A program made the position numbers and the translations under genes. From JAHEJB01 sp041748175 (GTDB lineage: Bacteria > Bacteroidota > Rhodothermia > Rhodothermales > Rubricoccaceae), in assembly GCA_041748175.1 (NCBI GenBank), contig JBGTDU010000142.1, positions 17,525-81,524 of the forward strand: a DNA stretch of 64,000 nt, given 5' to 3'. The stretch's first letter is position 1, and each line of letters opens with the position of its first letter. The notes beneath the pieces were generated by a model. That model was not told the DNA's origin and did not search any database. It saw only the letters and a program-made list of their open reading frames with translations. Of the stretch, positions 52,163 to 59,970 are shown piece after piece.

Positions 52163-52930
52163 TCACCCGTACAACGGTCGCCGCACCGTCCACGTGGCGA
52201 CGGCGAGAGTCAGAAACGCGAACAAAGCTACGAGGCCGAGGTGGGGAAGAAAACTAAGCGCTTCGGTCGACGTCCAGTATAATCCGTCTCGAAGTGCGGA
52301 GACGCCGTAGAACGCGGGGTTCAGATGCATGATGAGGCGGAGCGCGGCTGGCGCGCCCTCAGCGGGAAAGACCGCGCCTGACAGAAACCACATCGGCATG
52401 AGGACGAGGTTCATCACGGCGTGAAAGCCCCGTGTGGTGTCCAGTCGCCACGCCATGATGAAACCGAGTGCGGTGAATGCGACCGCCGTCAGCAGCGCGC
52501 CAAGAAAGATGATTGCAATGCCGAGGATGGACGGCGTCAGCCCGACGAGCGGAGCGAGGAGTAAAAACAACAGGGCTTGGGCTACGGCAAGGGTGGCCCC
52601 TCCGAGGACGTTGCCCAGCACAATAGAAACCCTCGACGCCGGAGCCACGAGCGCCGCTTGCAGGAATCCCTTTTGCCGATCCTCAACCACGGAGATCGTC
52701 GAGAAGATGGCAGTGAAGAGCAGGATGAGCGCGACGATTCCGGGGAAAAGGTATTCGAGGTAGGGCAGGTTGGATTCGGCAGCGCCGGGCATTTGAAACG
52801 TTCCGCCGAACCCGAAACCAAGGAGAATCCAGAACCCGAGCGGCTGCAGTAACGCGCCAATCACGCGGCTGCGGTCGCGGACGAATTTGACGATCTCGCG
52901 GTACCAAAGGGCGTGGATGGAATGGAGCAT
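52163..52930 (-). CDS. ABC-2 type transporter permease
   Basis: 255-aa membrane protein with six hydrophobic helices and the ABC-2 signature region (FLSGAVFPAEGAPAALRLIMHLNPAFYGVSALRDGLY). The central part has VVEDRQKGFLQAALVAPASRVSIVLGNVLGG. It is the membrane half of the exporter whose ATPase is encoded at 53006-53950. ATG 52930 was chosen over an upstream frame that runs into the palindromic element. Substrate unknown; such pairs next to ctaB in Bacteroidota-type genomes may serve cytochrome oxidase assembly. Confidence 0.9.
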   Translation of the reverse strand: MLHSIHALWYREIVKFVRDRSRVIGALLQPLGFWILLGFGFGGTFQMPGAAESNLPYLEYLFPGIVALILLFTAIFSTISVVEDRQKGFLQAALVAPASRVSIVLGNVLGGATLAVAQALLFLLLAPLVGLTPSILGIAIIFLGALLTAVAFTALGFIMAWRLDTTRGFHAVMNLVLMPMWFLSGAVFPAEGAPAALRLIMHLNPAFYGVSALRDGLYWTSTEALSFLPHLGLVALFAFLTLAVATWTVRRPLYG

Positions 52931-52962
52931 TGTTGACGGGTGTTTGCTGGTTTGTCCTTCCG

Positions 52963-53008
52963 TAGGGACGCGATGCATCGCGTCCGGGCGCGACATGTCG
53001 CGCCCCTA
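52963..53008. repeat. element of two adjacent perfect palindromes, TAGGG...CCCTA ends
   Basis: GGACGCGATGCATCGCGTCC (52966-52985) and GGGCGCGACATGTCGCGCCC (52986-53005) are each perfect 20-base palindromes, placed back to back. The outer ends TAGGGACG/CGCCCCTA are inverted. The right CTA is the stop TAG of the ABC ATPase gene on the minus strand. GC-rich words of this kind are known to me as dispersed repeats in several bacterial groups. Confidence 0.88.
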
Positions 53009-53950
53009 CACGGGGTTTGATGTTTTGGTGGGACTCACAAATGCGTGCCCGGTACAGGCCACAAACACATCCTCCAACGTCGGCTTGCGGACGGAGGCTG
53101 CGCGGATGAGCGAGTCGGCCGATGCGTAGATGGCGGGAAGCGCGTTGGCGGGTACATCGACGTCAACTAGCACGGAGCGCCCGATGAGACGCGACGACAA
53201 ATCGAGTTGCGATTTCAGGATATGCTGAACGGCTTCGGGATCGGCGCTTTCGAGCCAGAGCGTCTCGGCGCCGAGTTCGGCTTTGAGTCCCTCCGGATGG
53301 CCAATTGCCACGAGGCTGCCTCGGTCCAAAATGCCGATGCGGTCGCAGCGGTCGGCTTCATCCATCATGTGCGTCGCGACGATTTGCGTGGAGCCGCTGG
53401 ATCGGCGCAGTTGATCGAGCACATCCCAAAGATCTCGACGAGCGGTGGGATCGAGGCCCGAGGTGGGCTCGTCGAGGAGAAGAAGATCCGGGCGATGGAG
53501 TAGGCCACGGGCGAGGTCCGTGCGCCGCGCCAATCCGCCCGAAAGTGTTTTGACGCGGTCCTTCGCACGGTCGGTAATTCCAAGTATGGCGAGAACGCTA
53601 TCGATTCGCCCGGAGGACTCCGCGCCGCTGACACCGAGCAGTGCGGCGTGGGTTTTCAGGTTTTCGCGGACGGTCAGCTCGTCGTCCAGCGCGGTGTGCT
53701 GAAACACAACGCCGAGGCGCTTTCGGGTGGAACTGGGGTTCTTCGAGACATCCTCGCCAAACACGCTGACTGTGCCTTGCGACGGCTCCATCAGCGTCGA
53801 GACCAGCCGAAACAGCGTAGTCTTACCCCCGCCATTCGGCCCAAGCAATCCAAACCGCTCGCCGATCGCCACCTCAAACGTGACATCGTCCAGCGCGACG
53901 AAATCTCCGTACCGCTGCGTCACGCCTGAGACCGTGAGGCAACTGCTCAA
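53006..53950 (-). CDS. ABC transporter ATP-binding protein
   Basis: 314-aa ATPase of an ABC-2 exporter. Walker A GPNGGGKTT, Q-loop region VFQHTALDDELTVREN, signature LSGGLARR, Walker B LLLLDEPTSGLD and switch histidine VATHMMDEAD are all present. A C-terminal domain of about 100 residues follows, as in DrrA/CcmA-like ATPases. The start is TTG 53950, overlapping the ctaB stop (TTGA), so translation is coupled to ctaB. The frame open to 54295 overlaps ctaB and is spurious. It pairs with the permease at 52163. Confidence 0.92.
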   Translation of the reverse strand: MSSCLTVSGVTQRYGDFVALDDVTFEVAIGERFGLLGPNGGGKTTLFRLVSTLMEPSQGTVSVFGEDVSKNPSSTRKRLGVVFQHTALDDELTVRENLKTHAALLGVSGAESSGRIDSVLAILGITDRAKDRVKTLSGGLARRTDLARGLLHRPDLLLLDEPTSGLDPTARRDLWDVLDQLRRSSGSTQIVATHMMDEADRCDRIGILDRGSLVAIGHPEGLKAELGAETLWLESADPEAVQHILKSQLDLSSRLIGRSVLVDVDVPANALPAIYASADSLIRAASVRKPTLEDVFVACTGHAFVSPTKTSNPV

Positions 53951-54867
53951 CGCAGCAGGAAATCGAGGACTACGAGTGCGAAAAAGACCGGAACATAGAT
54001 CAGCGACGTCAGCATAAGGCGCCGCGCGCGCTCGTCGGTGGCCTCGGTGAAGAAGGCAAAGGCCGGAATCGTGAAAGCCGTACCGACAGCGATCATTCCG
54101 ATCATATACAGCCAGCCCGCGGCGCCAAGAGCCGTAGGCAACACACCCGCGATGAGCAGCAGGAGAGAGGCGACGAGCGCGTTTCGTCCGGTCGAGCGAC
54201 CGGAGGGGTCGACGTTGGGCAGCATGATGAACCCACCCGCCGCGTAGTCGTGGCGATACTTCCAGGCGAGCGCGTAAAAGTGCGGCAACTGCCACAGAAA
54301 CAGGATCGCGAACACGACCCAGCCAACAAGGCCAAGCGAGCCCGTTGCGGCTGTGAATCCGCCAAGGATCGGCAGTGCGCCCGGGATCGCGCCAATAAAC
54401 GTGTTGTGCTCGGTTATTCGCTTCATCGGCGTATAGACCGCGATATACAAGACAGCGGTGGCCAATGCGAGGACGGTCGTCAGAACATTTGTTGTGCCGA
54501 GCAGAACGGCGAGCCCCGCCGCCAGAAGAAGGAATGCATAGCAGAACGCCGCCGCGGCGCTCACACGTCCAGACGGAATCGGGCGGTCTTTCGTCCGTTC
54601 CATCTTTGCGTCGTGATTTCGCTCGACCGCGTGGTTAAGCGCTCCTGATCCACCCGCCGTCAGCGTCGTGCCCAGAATCAATCCGAGAAGCGTTGTCCAT
54701 TCAATGCCATCGCCGACGCCCAGCAGATAGCCCGCAATGCCTGTAACGACGACAAACGCCGAAATGCCTGGCTTGAGCAGTTCCTTGAAATCGGCCGCCA
54801 TCGTCGGCGTCGCGTCAGCCGAGACAGCCAGGTCCGCATTGGCAGCGATGGAAGAAGTGGAAGACAT
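53947..54867 (-). CDS. ctaB: protoheme IX farnesyltransferase (haem O synthase)
   Basis: 306-aa UbiA-superfamily membrane enzyme adding a farnesyl group to haem B to make haem O for cytochrome oxidases. The aspartate-rich NHAVERNHDAKMERTKDRPIPSGRV and the second motif YRHDYAAGGFIMLPNVDPSG are intact, with about nine hydrophobic helices. An N-terminal Ser/Ala-rich stretch precedes the first helix. First gene of an operon with the ABC transporter; haem A synthase lies at 58993-59901. Confidence 0.95.
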   Translation of the reverse strand: MSSTSSIAANADLAVSADATPTMAADFKELLKPGISAFVVVTGIAGYLLGVGDGIEWTTLLGLILGTTLTAGGSGALNHAVERNHDAKMERTKDRPIPSGRVSAAAAFCYAFLLLAAGLAVLLGTTNVLTTVLALATAVLYIAVYTPMKRITEHNTFIGAIPGALPILGGFTAATGSLGLVGWVVFAILFLWQLPHFYALAWKYRHDYAAGGFIMLPNVDPSGRSTGRNALVASLLLLIAGVLPTALGAAGWLYMIGMIAVGTAFTIPAFAFFTEATDERARRLMLTSLIYVPVFFALVVLDFLLR

Positions 54868-55041
54868 CTCGTTGGTGGGGCGCTCTCGGGATTAATCAAA
54901 CGCCGAACGCGCCGCCCGTTCCGTTAATAAAGGGCGAGTTTGCGGAAGTTGGAATTCGGAAGTGAGAAACCGAGGTGGCGCACAGTCTGTAGCTTCACAG
55001 AGGTTCTACTCCCTTCCCTCCTCTCTCCCTCTCTCAAACCC

Positions 55042-56412
55042 GTGCCTCTAATCGCCTCCATCTCCGGTATCCGTGGCGTCTTTGGGGATGGCCTCGACCC
55101 GGCTGTTCTCGTGCGCTACGCCGCCGCGTTCGGCGGATGGTGCCGGGAGCAGGCAGATTCGGAAAAGCCGACTGTAGTAGTCGGGCGGGATGGCCGGACG
55201 ACTGGGGAGATCTGCTCCCGACTCGTAACTGGGACGCTGCAAGCCAGCGGATGCAACGTGATTGACGCGGGTCTGGCTACGACGCCGACGATTGCGATGG
55301 GCGTGCTGGAATCGGAGGCGGACGGCGCGGTGATTCTGTCCGCGTCGCATAACCCGGCCGAGTGGAACGCCCTGAAGCTCCTCAACAGGAAAAGCGAGTT
55401 TCTCTCACCGGAGGAAGCTGAATGCGTCATCACGATGGCCGAAAAGGAGCCCGGCGCGTACACGGTCTCGCATGATCAGATCGGCGGGTATACGGAACAG
55501 GACTTCCTCGACATCCACATCCAGCGGATCCTCGATCTTCCATATATCGACGCGGAGACCATCCGCGCTCGCGGGTTCAAGGTGGTGGTCGATGGCATCA
55601 ACTCCGTCGGTGGGTTCGCGCTGCCTGCACTTTTGCAGGCGCTCGGCGTTAAGGACGTTGATGTCCTCAACGGAACCTGCAACGGACTCTTTGCGCACAA
55701 TCCGGAGCCGCTGCCGGAAAACATCGAAGGCATCCTGAACCACGTCCGCGAGACCGGCGCCGACATCGGGTTCGTCGTCGATCCGGATGCAGATCGGCTT
55801 GCGTTTGTAGAAGACGGCGGGACGTTCTTTGGTGAGGAGCTCACGCAAGTTGTGGCCGCCGATTTCCTGATGCGCAAGCAGCCCGGGCCGTTTGCCACGA
55901 ACCTGTCCTCCAGCCGCGCGATAGACGACGTGATGGCGGGTTACAGCCAGCCGGTTTATCGCAGTGCGGTAGGTGAGATCAATGTGGTGAAGAAGATGCA
56001 GGCGGTCGGCGCGGTGCTCGGAGGGGAGGGAAACGGAGGGGTGATACTTCCGGCCCTCCACTATGGCCGGGACGCGCTCGTCGGCACAGCGTTCGTTCTC
56101 CAGCATCTCGCGGAGACGGGCAAATCGCTGTCGGAAATCCGCGCCGAGCTGCCCACGTATCACATCGCCAAGCACAAGCTGCCGCTGCCGGATGGTTCCA
56201 ATCCCGACGACCTGCTGGCCAACGTCGCTGAGCAGTACGCGGGCGAACGGGTCTCGACCATAGATGGTGTCAAGATCGACTTCGCGGACTCATGGGTGCA
56301 TCTCCGAAAATCCAACACCGAGCCCATCCTTCGGATCTATACGGAAGCGGCTTCCGAGCAGGAGGCGGATGAACTGGCGGAGCGGTTCAAGAAGCGGTTG
56401 CTTTCTGGTTGA
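55042..56412 (+). CDS. phosphohexomutase (phosphoglucosamine/phosphomannomutase type)
   Basis: 456-aa alpha-D-phosphohexomutase. The phosphoserine loop is SASHNPAEWN (about residues 97-106), the Mg site DPDADRLAF and the sugar site GEGNGGV; the terminal phosphate-binding domain contains NTEPILRIYTEA. The N-terminus PLIASISGIRGVFG is typical. GTG 55042 was chosen because conserved sequence starts right there and a pyrimidine-rich word precedes it. Whether it acts on glucosamine (GlmM) or mannose/glucose phosphate cannot be told; the roughly 456-aa length fits GlmM or ManB. Confidence 0.9.
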   Translation: MPLIASISGIRGVFGDGLDPAVLVRYAAAFGGWCREQADSEKPTVVVGRDGRTTGEICSRLVTGTLQASGCNVIDAGLATTPTIAMGVLESEADGAVILSASHNPAEWNALKLLNRKSEFLSPEEAECVITMAEKEPGAYTVSHDQIGGYTEQDFLDIHIQRILDLPYIDAETIRARGFKVVVDGINSVGGFALPALLQALGVKDVDVLNGTCNGLFAHNPEPLPENIEGILNHVRETGADIGFVVDPDADRLAFVEDGGTFFGEELTQVVAADFLMRKQPGPFATNLSSSRAIDDVMAGYSQPVYRSAVGEINVVKKMQAVGAVLGGEGNGGVILPALHYGRDALVGTAFVLQHLAETGKSLSEIRAELPTYHIAKHKLPLPDGSNPDDLLANVAEQYAGERVSTIDGVKIDFADSWVHLRKSNTEPILRIYTEAASEQEADELAERFKKRLLSG

Positions 56413-56429
56413 TTCCACTCCAGAGTCCG

Positions 56430-57107
56430 TCAGGCGACTTTCCGGATCATAATGTTGAAGTAGCCGACGGGAATTTCTGCATCCATCGCCTCGAACGCGA
56501 CGACCACGCGTTGCTGCTCTTCTTCGGTCAGGCTATGGAGGATTCGATCCGGACCGTTCAGCTCCTCGCCCGCGAAATACATCTGAGTTACAAGCTCGTG
56601 GTAGCCACGCTTGGCAACTTTGAAGTGGATGTGCGGTGGTCGCCACCAATCGGCGCTGGCGGGGTAGGCTCCGGGAATGATGGTCTTGAAAGCGAAAGCC
56701 CCGTCGGCGTCCGTCCTGAGCTGCCCCCAACCCTGGAAATTTGGGTCCTCGGGTGCCGGGTTTGGATCGGCTTCGTGACGGTAGCGTCCGTGATGATTGG
56801 CTTGCCAGAGATCGACTAGTGCGCCGGCTACCGGCAGCAACGACTCGTCGATCACCTGCCCCTTCACGTAGACAACCTCTCCAAGAGCCGCGCCTGATCG
56901 ACCCTCTATGATAGTCGGATCGATGTCCTTGTCGGGCTGGTCGCGTGTGGGGAAGAACGGCCCTTCCCGCTGTTGTGGCGTGGCGCACTCCTCGGACGTT
57001 TGATTGCCGGGGACGACGGCTCCTACGACGGTGGCGGCGGCAGCGCCGAGCCCGACCTGGATGGCCGTTCGTCTCGACACGATCCTGGAACTCTCTTTGT
57101 TTGACAT
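56430..57107 (-). CDS. intradiol ring-cleavage dioxygenase (protocatechuate 3,4-dioxygenase beta-like), Tat-exported
   Basis: 225 aa. An N-terminal twin-arginine signal (SRRTAIQVGLGAAAATVVGAV) is followed by REGPFF and the non-haem Fe(III) fold. The iron ligands are visible as Tyr in NHHGRYRHE, Tyr in IPGAYPASADWWRPPH, and His in PPHIHFKV. It would open catechol-type rings after folding in the cytosol and export by Tat. It runs convergent with the phosphohexomutase gene, ending 17 bases from it. The natural substrate is unknown. Confidence 0.88.
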   Translation of the reverse strand: MSNKESSRIVSRRTAIQVGLGAAAATVVGAVVPGNQTSEECATPQQREGPFFPTRDQPDKDIDPTIIEGRSGAALGEVVYVKGQVIDESLLPVAGALVDLWQANHHGRYRHEADPNPAPEDPNFQGWGQLRTDADGAFAFKTIIPGAYPASADWWRPPHIHFKVAKRGYHELVTQMYFAGEELNGPDRILHSLTEEEQQRVVVAFEAMDAEIPVGYFNIMIRKVA

Positions 57108-57166
57108 CGGTCTGGGGAGCTGAGGGAGCCAGAATCTAGCGGAGCACGGGGAATTGCACGTGCCAA

Positions 57167-57655
57167 CTACGTGTCGCCCGATTTATTCTTGTGATCACGC
57201 AGGGCCTCAAGCTCGGCAATAGCCTCTAAATCCTTCTCCCTTCCCGCAGCACGCTTCGTTTCGATCAACCGATCGAGGGACAGGCACAACACGTCATGGC
57301 CGAACACTTTTATGCGAATTGTGTCGTGCACCATGTCGTCGAAACCTCCGCCACCTATCTCGCCCAATATGTCGATATCGCCAACCGAGGTTGTTAGGGC
57401 GAAGTTCAAGCCTCGCTCAAGCGTATCGGCGTCTAACCGAATAGGCAGATCCGGAGGCGCTCAGCGCAAACGCGGCTTGTATGCTGCCAGCGCTTCCTCG
57501 ATCCGCGTTTGGTTCGTCGCTGACCGACGGTACAGAACATCCAGATCCTGTGTCAATCGCGCCGAGCCGTGGACTGTAGCTGCAACGCCGCCAATGAGAA
57601 TGAATTCGATATCATTCTCTGCAAGTATCGAGATGAGCTTTGCACAATCCGTCAC
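57167..57655 (-). pseudogene. nucleotidyltransferase (DUF6036-like) interrupted by one in-frame stop
   Basis: The N-terminal half (64 aa, FILIGGVAATVHGSARLTQDLDVLYRRS) is the GG...DLD nucleotidyltransferase core. The C-terminal half (LNFALTTSVGDIDILGEIGGGGFDD...LIETKRAAGREKDLEAIAELE) lies in the same reading frame. A TGA at 57461-57463 separates them, and the sequence after the stop (APPDLPIRLDADTLERG) still reads like the family, so one nonsense mutation is the simplest reading. The GTG start at 57655 overlaps the stop of the small upstream gene (GTGA). TTG 57409 could restart a fragment. Confidence 0.8.
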
Positions 57656-57831
57656 AGGCCGACTCTAAATTTTTCTCCGGCTCGTCGCAGTTGATCCGCA
57701 AATCTTGCCAATTCCTGTAGCCGAAGAATTCGCACTTCCGGCGAATGCCGAAGGTTCGCTACAAGCAGCGTCACATCGACGTCATTCTTGTACCGTTCGA
57801 TAACGTCGTCAATGGAATCGGTGGCCTGCAT
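57652..57831 (-). CDS. 59-aa partner protein of a nucleotidyltransferase module
   Basis: MQATDSIDDVIERYKNDVDV, then LLVANLRHSPEVRILRLQE and a C-terminal helix LARFADQLRRAGEKF. This follows the pattern of small helical proteins (DVDRTLL..NL...ER...LQEL.RFAEELRRA) that precede DUF6036-type nucleotidyltransferases, where they look like antitoxin-like partners. The TGA overlaps the GTG of the next gene. It is one residue below common length cut-offs. Recognised by pattern, no function shown. Confidence 0.72.
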   Translation of the reverse strand: MQATDSIDDVIERYKNDVDVTLLVANLRHSPEVRILRLQELARFADQLRRAGEKFRVGL

Positions 57832-57886
57832 GGTCGCTCACGCGTGGGATGTGTGCCTCAACGAGGTCAAAAGCGGTGCTGTTTCC

Positions 57887-58333
57887 TCAGTCTCGGGCCA
57901 GCCCTTCGCAATAGACCTTCACCGCATCCATGTCCCGCTCGATGCTCTTTTGGATCATGCCCTGCATGAGCGGTGCCACGATATTCGCGAACAGGTTTTT
58001 GGGCTTTGCGTCCATCACCATCGTCAAGTCTGTTCCTTTGCTCGTTGCCTCCGTTGTGAAGGACATCTCCCAGATCGTTCCGCCGGCATCCGAAACCAGG
58101 CGGATCCGTTTGTTCGGCGCGTATTCCGTCACCTCCAGTTCCACCGTCGTTCTCCTGCCTTTCGTCAAACGCGTTTCCCTGAACCGCGCCCCGACACCGG
58201 ATCGAACGTCCGACAGGATTTCGACATTGACAATCTCCGGAATGGCTTTCGAGAAATTGCCTATGTGAGCAACGGTGTCAAAGACAACGGCGACGGGCGC
58301 GTTGATGAATCGGTGGATGGTAGTGCGGGTCAT
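57887..58333 (-). CDS. SRPBCC (polyketide cyclase/START-like) protein
   Basis: 148 aa. RFINAPVAVVFDTVAHIGNFSKAIPEIVNVEI, then GARFRETRLTKGRRTTVELEVTEYAPNKRIRL and a C-terminal helix (MQGMIQKSIERDMDAVKVYCEG) define the SRPBCC helix-grip fold that binds hydrophobic ligands. The ATG overlaps the stop of the nucleotidyltransferase gene (ATGA), so they share an operon. Its role there is unclear. Confidence 0.85.
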   Translation of the reverse strand: MTRTTIHRFINAPVAVVFDTVAHIGNFSKAIPEIVNVEILSDVRSGVGARFRETRLTKGRRTTVELEVTEYAPNKRIRLVSDAGGTIWEMSFTTEATSKGTDLTMVMDAKPKNLFANIVAPLMQGMIQKSIERDMDAVKVYCEGLARD

Positions 58334-58797
58334 ACGTTGGAATCGGGGCTGGTCGGGGCATTTCGGAGCCCTTCAACATCAGAAATATCCTGCGGTCGAC
58401 CGCACGCTTGTTTGTTGCGGATCAGATCCTCCTTGCCAATTACCGGCACGGTGAGTCCCTCAATCTCGACTTCAAGCCGTTCCGGCCAGGCCGCATCGAA
58501 GTCTACCCCATCTATTCCTGTCAGCACGTCTATCCTCCGTGGAGGAACGCCGATCTGAAGGACCGTGTCCAAGGCTGCAAAGTTATCGGCTTCGATGTCG
58601 GCAGTCGGAGCGCCAAACTGACGCAACGCAGCAACGACACGCAGTGCATTGGCTCGTTCTGGCCTCACCCAGAGGTCCATATCGCCCGTCGCCCGGACGT
58701 AGCCGTGCGAGGCCAGCGCATAGGCTCCTACCAGCAAATACTCAACGTCGGCCTCGGAGAAGGCGCGTAGCATGTCTCGGAAGTCGGGGTTCAGCAA
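58330..58797 (-). CDS. nucleotidyltransferase (DUF6036-like), intact
   Basis: 155 aa with start TTG 58797, chosen because AAAGGAG lies six bases upstream and the family begins MLNPDFRDML. The core VEYLLVGAYALASHGYVRATGDMDLWVRP carries the GA...DMDLWV nucleotidyltransferase pattern. RIDVLTGIDGVDFDAAW and KEDLIRNKQACGRPQDISDVE follow. It is a different subfamily member from the broken gene at 57167. The start lies within the end of the upstream partner gene (56-base overlap), and the stop overlaps the SRPBCC start. Confidence 0.85.
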   Translation of the reverse strand: MLNPDFRDMLRAFSEADVEYLLVGAYALASHGYVRATGDMDLWVRPERANALRVVAALRQFGAPTADIEADNFAALDTVLQIGVPPRRIDVLTGIDGVDFDAAWPERLEVEIEGLTVPVIGKEDLIRNKQACGRPQDISDVEGLRNAPTSPDSNV

Positions 58798-58939
58798 CGG
58801 GATCTCCTTTGAAAGCCCAGGCATCAAGCGCAAGTTGCCACATGGCGCCAAGACGCTGGGCGGCTGTCGTTTTTTCAAGGTAACCCGCGCTCATTTGCTC
58901 CGAGCGCTTCATGACGCGGACTGGGGTTTGACGTTGCAT
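58742..58939 (-). CDS. 65-aa partner protein of a nucleotidyltransferase module
   Basis: Reads MQRQTPVRVMKRSEQMSAGY, then LEKTTAAQRLGAMWQLALDA and WAFKGDPVAEPRLPRHATRL, ending LRGRR. The ER...LW.L..D.WAFKG...E.RLPRH pattern is that of short proteins paired with DUF6036 nucleotidyltransferases. The frame is open further upstream (to 59155), but that part is antisense-like to ctaA/cox15. It overlaps the next gene, as expected for a coupled pair. Confidence 0.65.
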   Translation of the reverse strand: MQRQTPVRVMKRSEQMSAGYLEKTTAAQRLGAMWQLALDAWAFKGDPVAEPRLPRHATRLLRGRR

Positions 58940-58992
58940 GGGCAGCCTAGGAACATGGTCAAGCGAAAGAATACCCGCATCGGCAAATGGAG

Positions 58993-59901
58993 TCAATTCA
59001 TGTTGGGGCGTAATCCTGACGCCGAGAATAGAACCGCTCCTATCCAGATGAGATCTGTCATAAGCAGGTGCACCAGTTGAATCCAGATCGGAGCGTGAAG
59101 CTGGACGTTGATGAGCCCAATGAGCAGTTGAAGCGCCATAAGTCCAACGACCCATGGTCCAAGTCGGGAAGCCACGTCAGATGGCTGTTGTCTGCGTGAA
59201 ATGAAAACCGTAAGGGCAACGAAGAGAAACACGGCGCATGCCAACAACGGATGGTAGATGCGGAGGCCGACGAGCGCGCCGACTATCGCATCCTCCGCCG
59301 GGTCGAGTCCGCCGCCGATGGCCAGGGTGTCGCCGAGCGCGGTCACCGCGCCGGATGCACCCAGAACGATCAATCCACAAAGCGATGCCAATGCCAACCA
59401 CCCACGCTGCCCATTCCCTCGAAAGCGGGGGAGTTGTCCGTTTGACGCCGTCCAGGCCGTAAGCGTGAGCGCGGCGAGCAATAGGAACGTGTTTGTCAGG
59501 TGGGCCACCATCCAGTATGCCCGCGCGATGGATGGGTTGTAGGCCACGTACTCAAAGAGCACGAGCCCCGCGCCGATGGCGGCCTCCAGCATCATGAAGA
59601 AGAAAACCGCGAGACTCGATTTGAAGACAGGCGTTTTCTTCCCAAATGCGAGATAGGCCCAGACCACCAGCACAATCGCCAGGACTCCAGCTAACCCGCT
59701 CGTGAGGCGGTGGGAGAACTCGATGATGGTGTTGAGCGCAGGAGACTGGGGGATGACCTCACCATTGCAAAGCGGCCAATGAGCACCGCACCCAGCGCCC
59801 GAACCCGATGCCCGCACATATCCGCCCCAGAGGATGACGAGCACCGTGTAGCCGAGGAGGCCCCAGGCGAAACGTAGGAAGGCAATCTGGCTACGAATCA
59901 T
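58993..59901 (-). CDS. haem A synthase (CtaA/COX15 family)
   Basis: 302-aa membrane protein with eight hydrophobic helices that oxidises the C8 methyl of haem O to haem A. The Cys pair in GAGCGAHWPLC and the haem-ligand histidines (EFSHRLTSG, VAHLTNT, RIYHPLL, QLVHLLMTD) are present in two half-repeats, as in the family. Functionally linked to ctaB at 53947 on the same strand, but now separated by the phosphohexomutase, dioxygenase and nucleotidyltransferase genes. ATG 59901 gives the usual first helix. Confidence 0.94.
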   Translation of the reverse strand: MIRSQIAFLRFAWGLLGYTVLVILWGGYVRASGSGAGCGAHWPLCNGEVIPQSPALNTIIEFSHRLTSGLAGVLAIVLVVWAYLAFGKKTPVFKSSLAVFFFMMLEAAIGAGLVLFEYVAYNPSIARAYWMVAHLTNTFLLLAALTLTAWTASNGQLPRFRGNGQRGWLALASLCGLIVLGASGAVTALGDTLAIGGGLDPAEDAIVGALVGLRIYHPLLACAVFLFVALTVFISRRQQPSDVASRLGPWVVGLMALQLLIGLINVQLHAPIWIQLVHLLMTDLIWIGAVLFSASGLRPNMN

Positions 59902-59970
59902 GCTGGCGGAGCGTGTGACGACGAAGGTAATCCGCCGACAAAGCCTCGTTCCGCATTCAAGCCGAATTGG

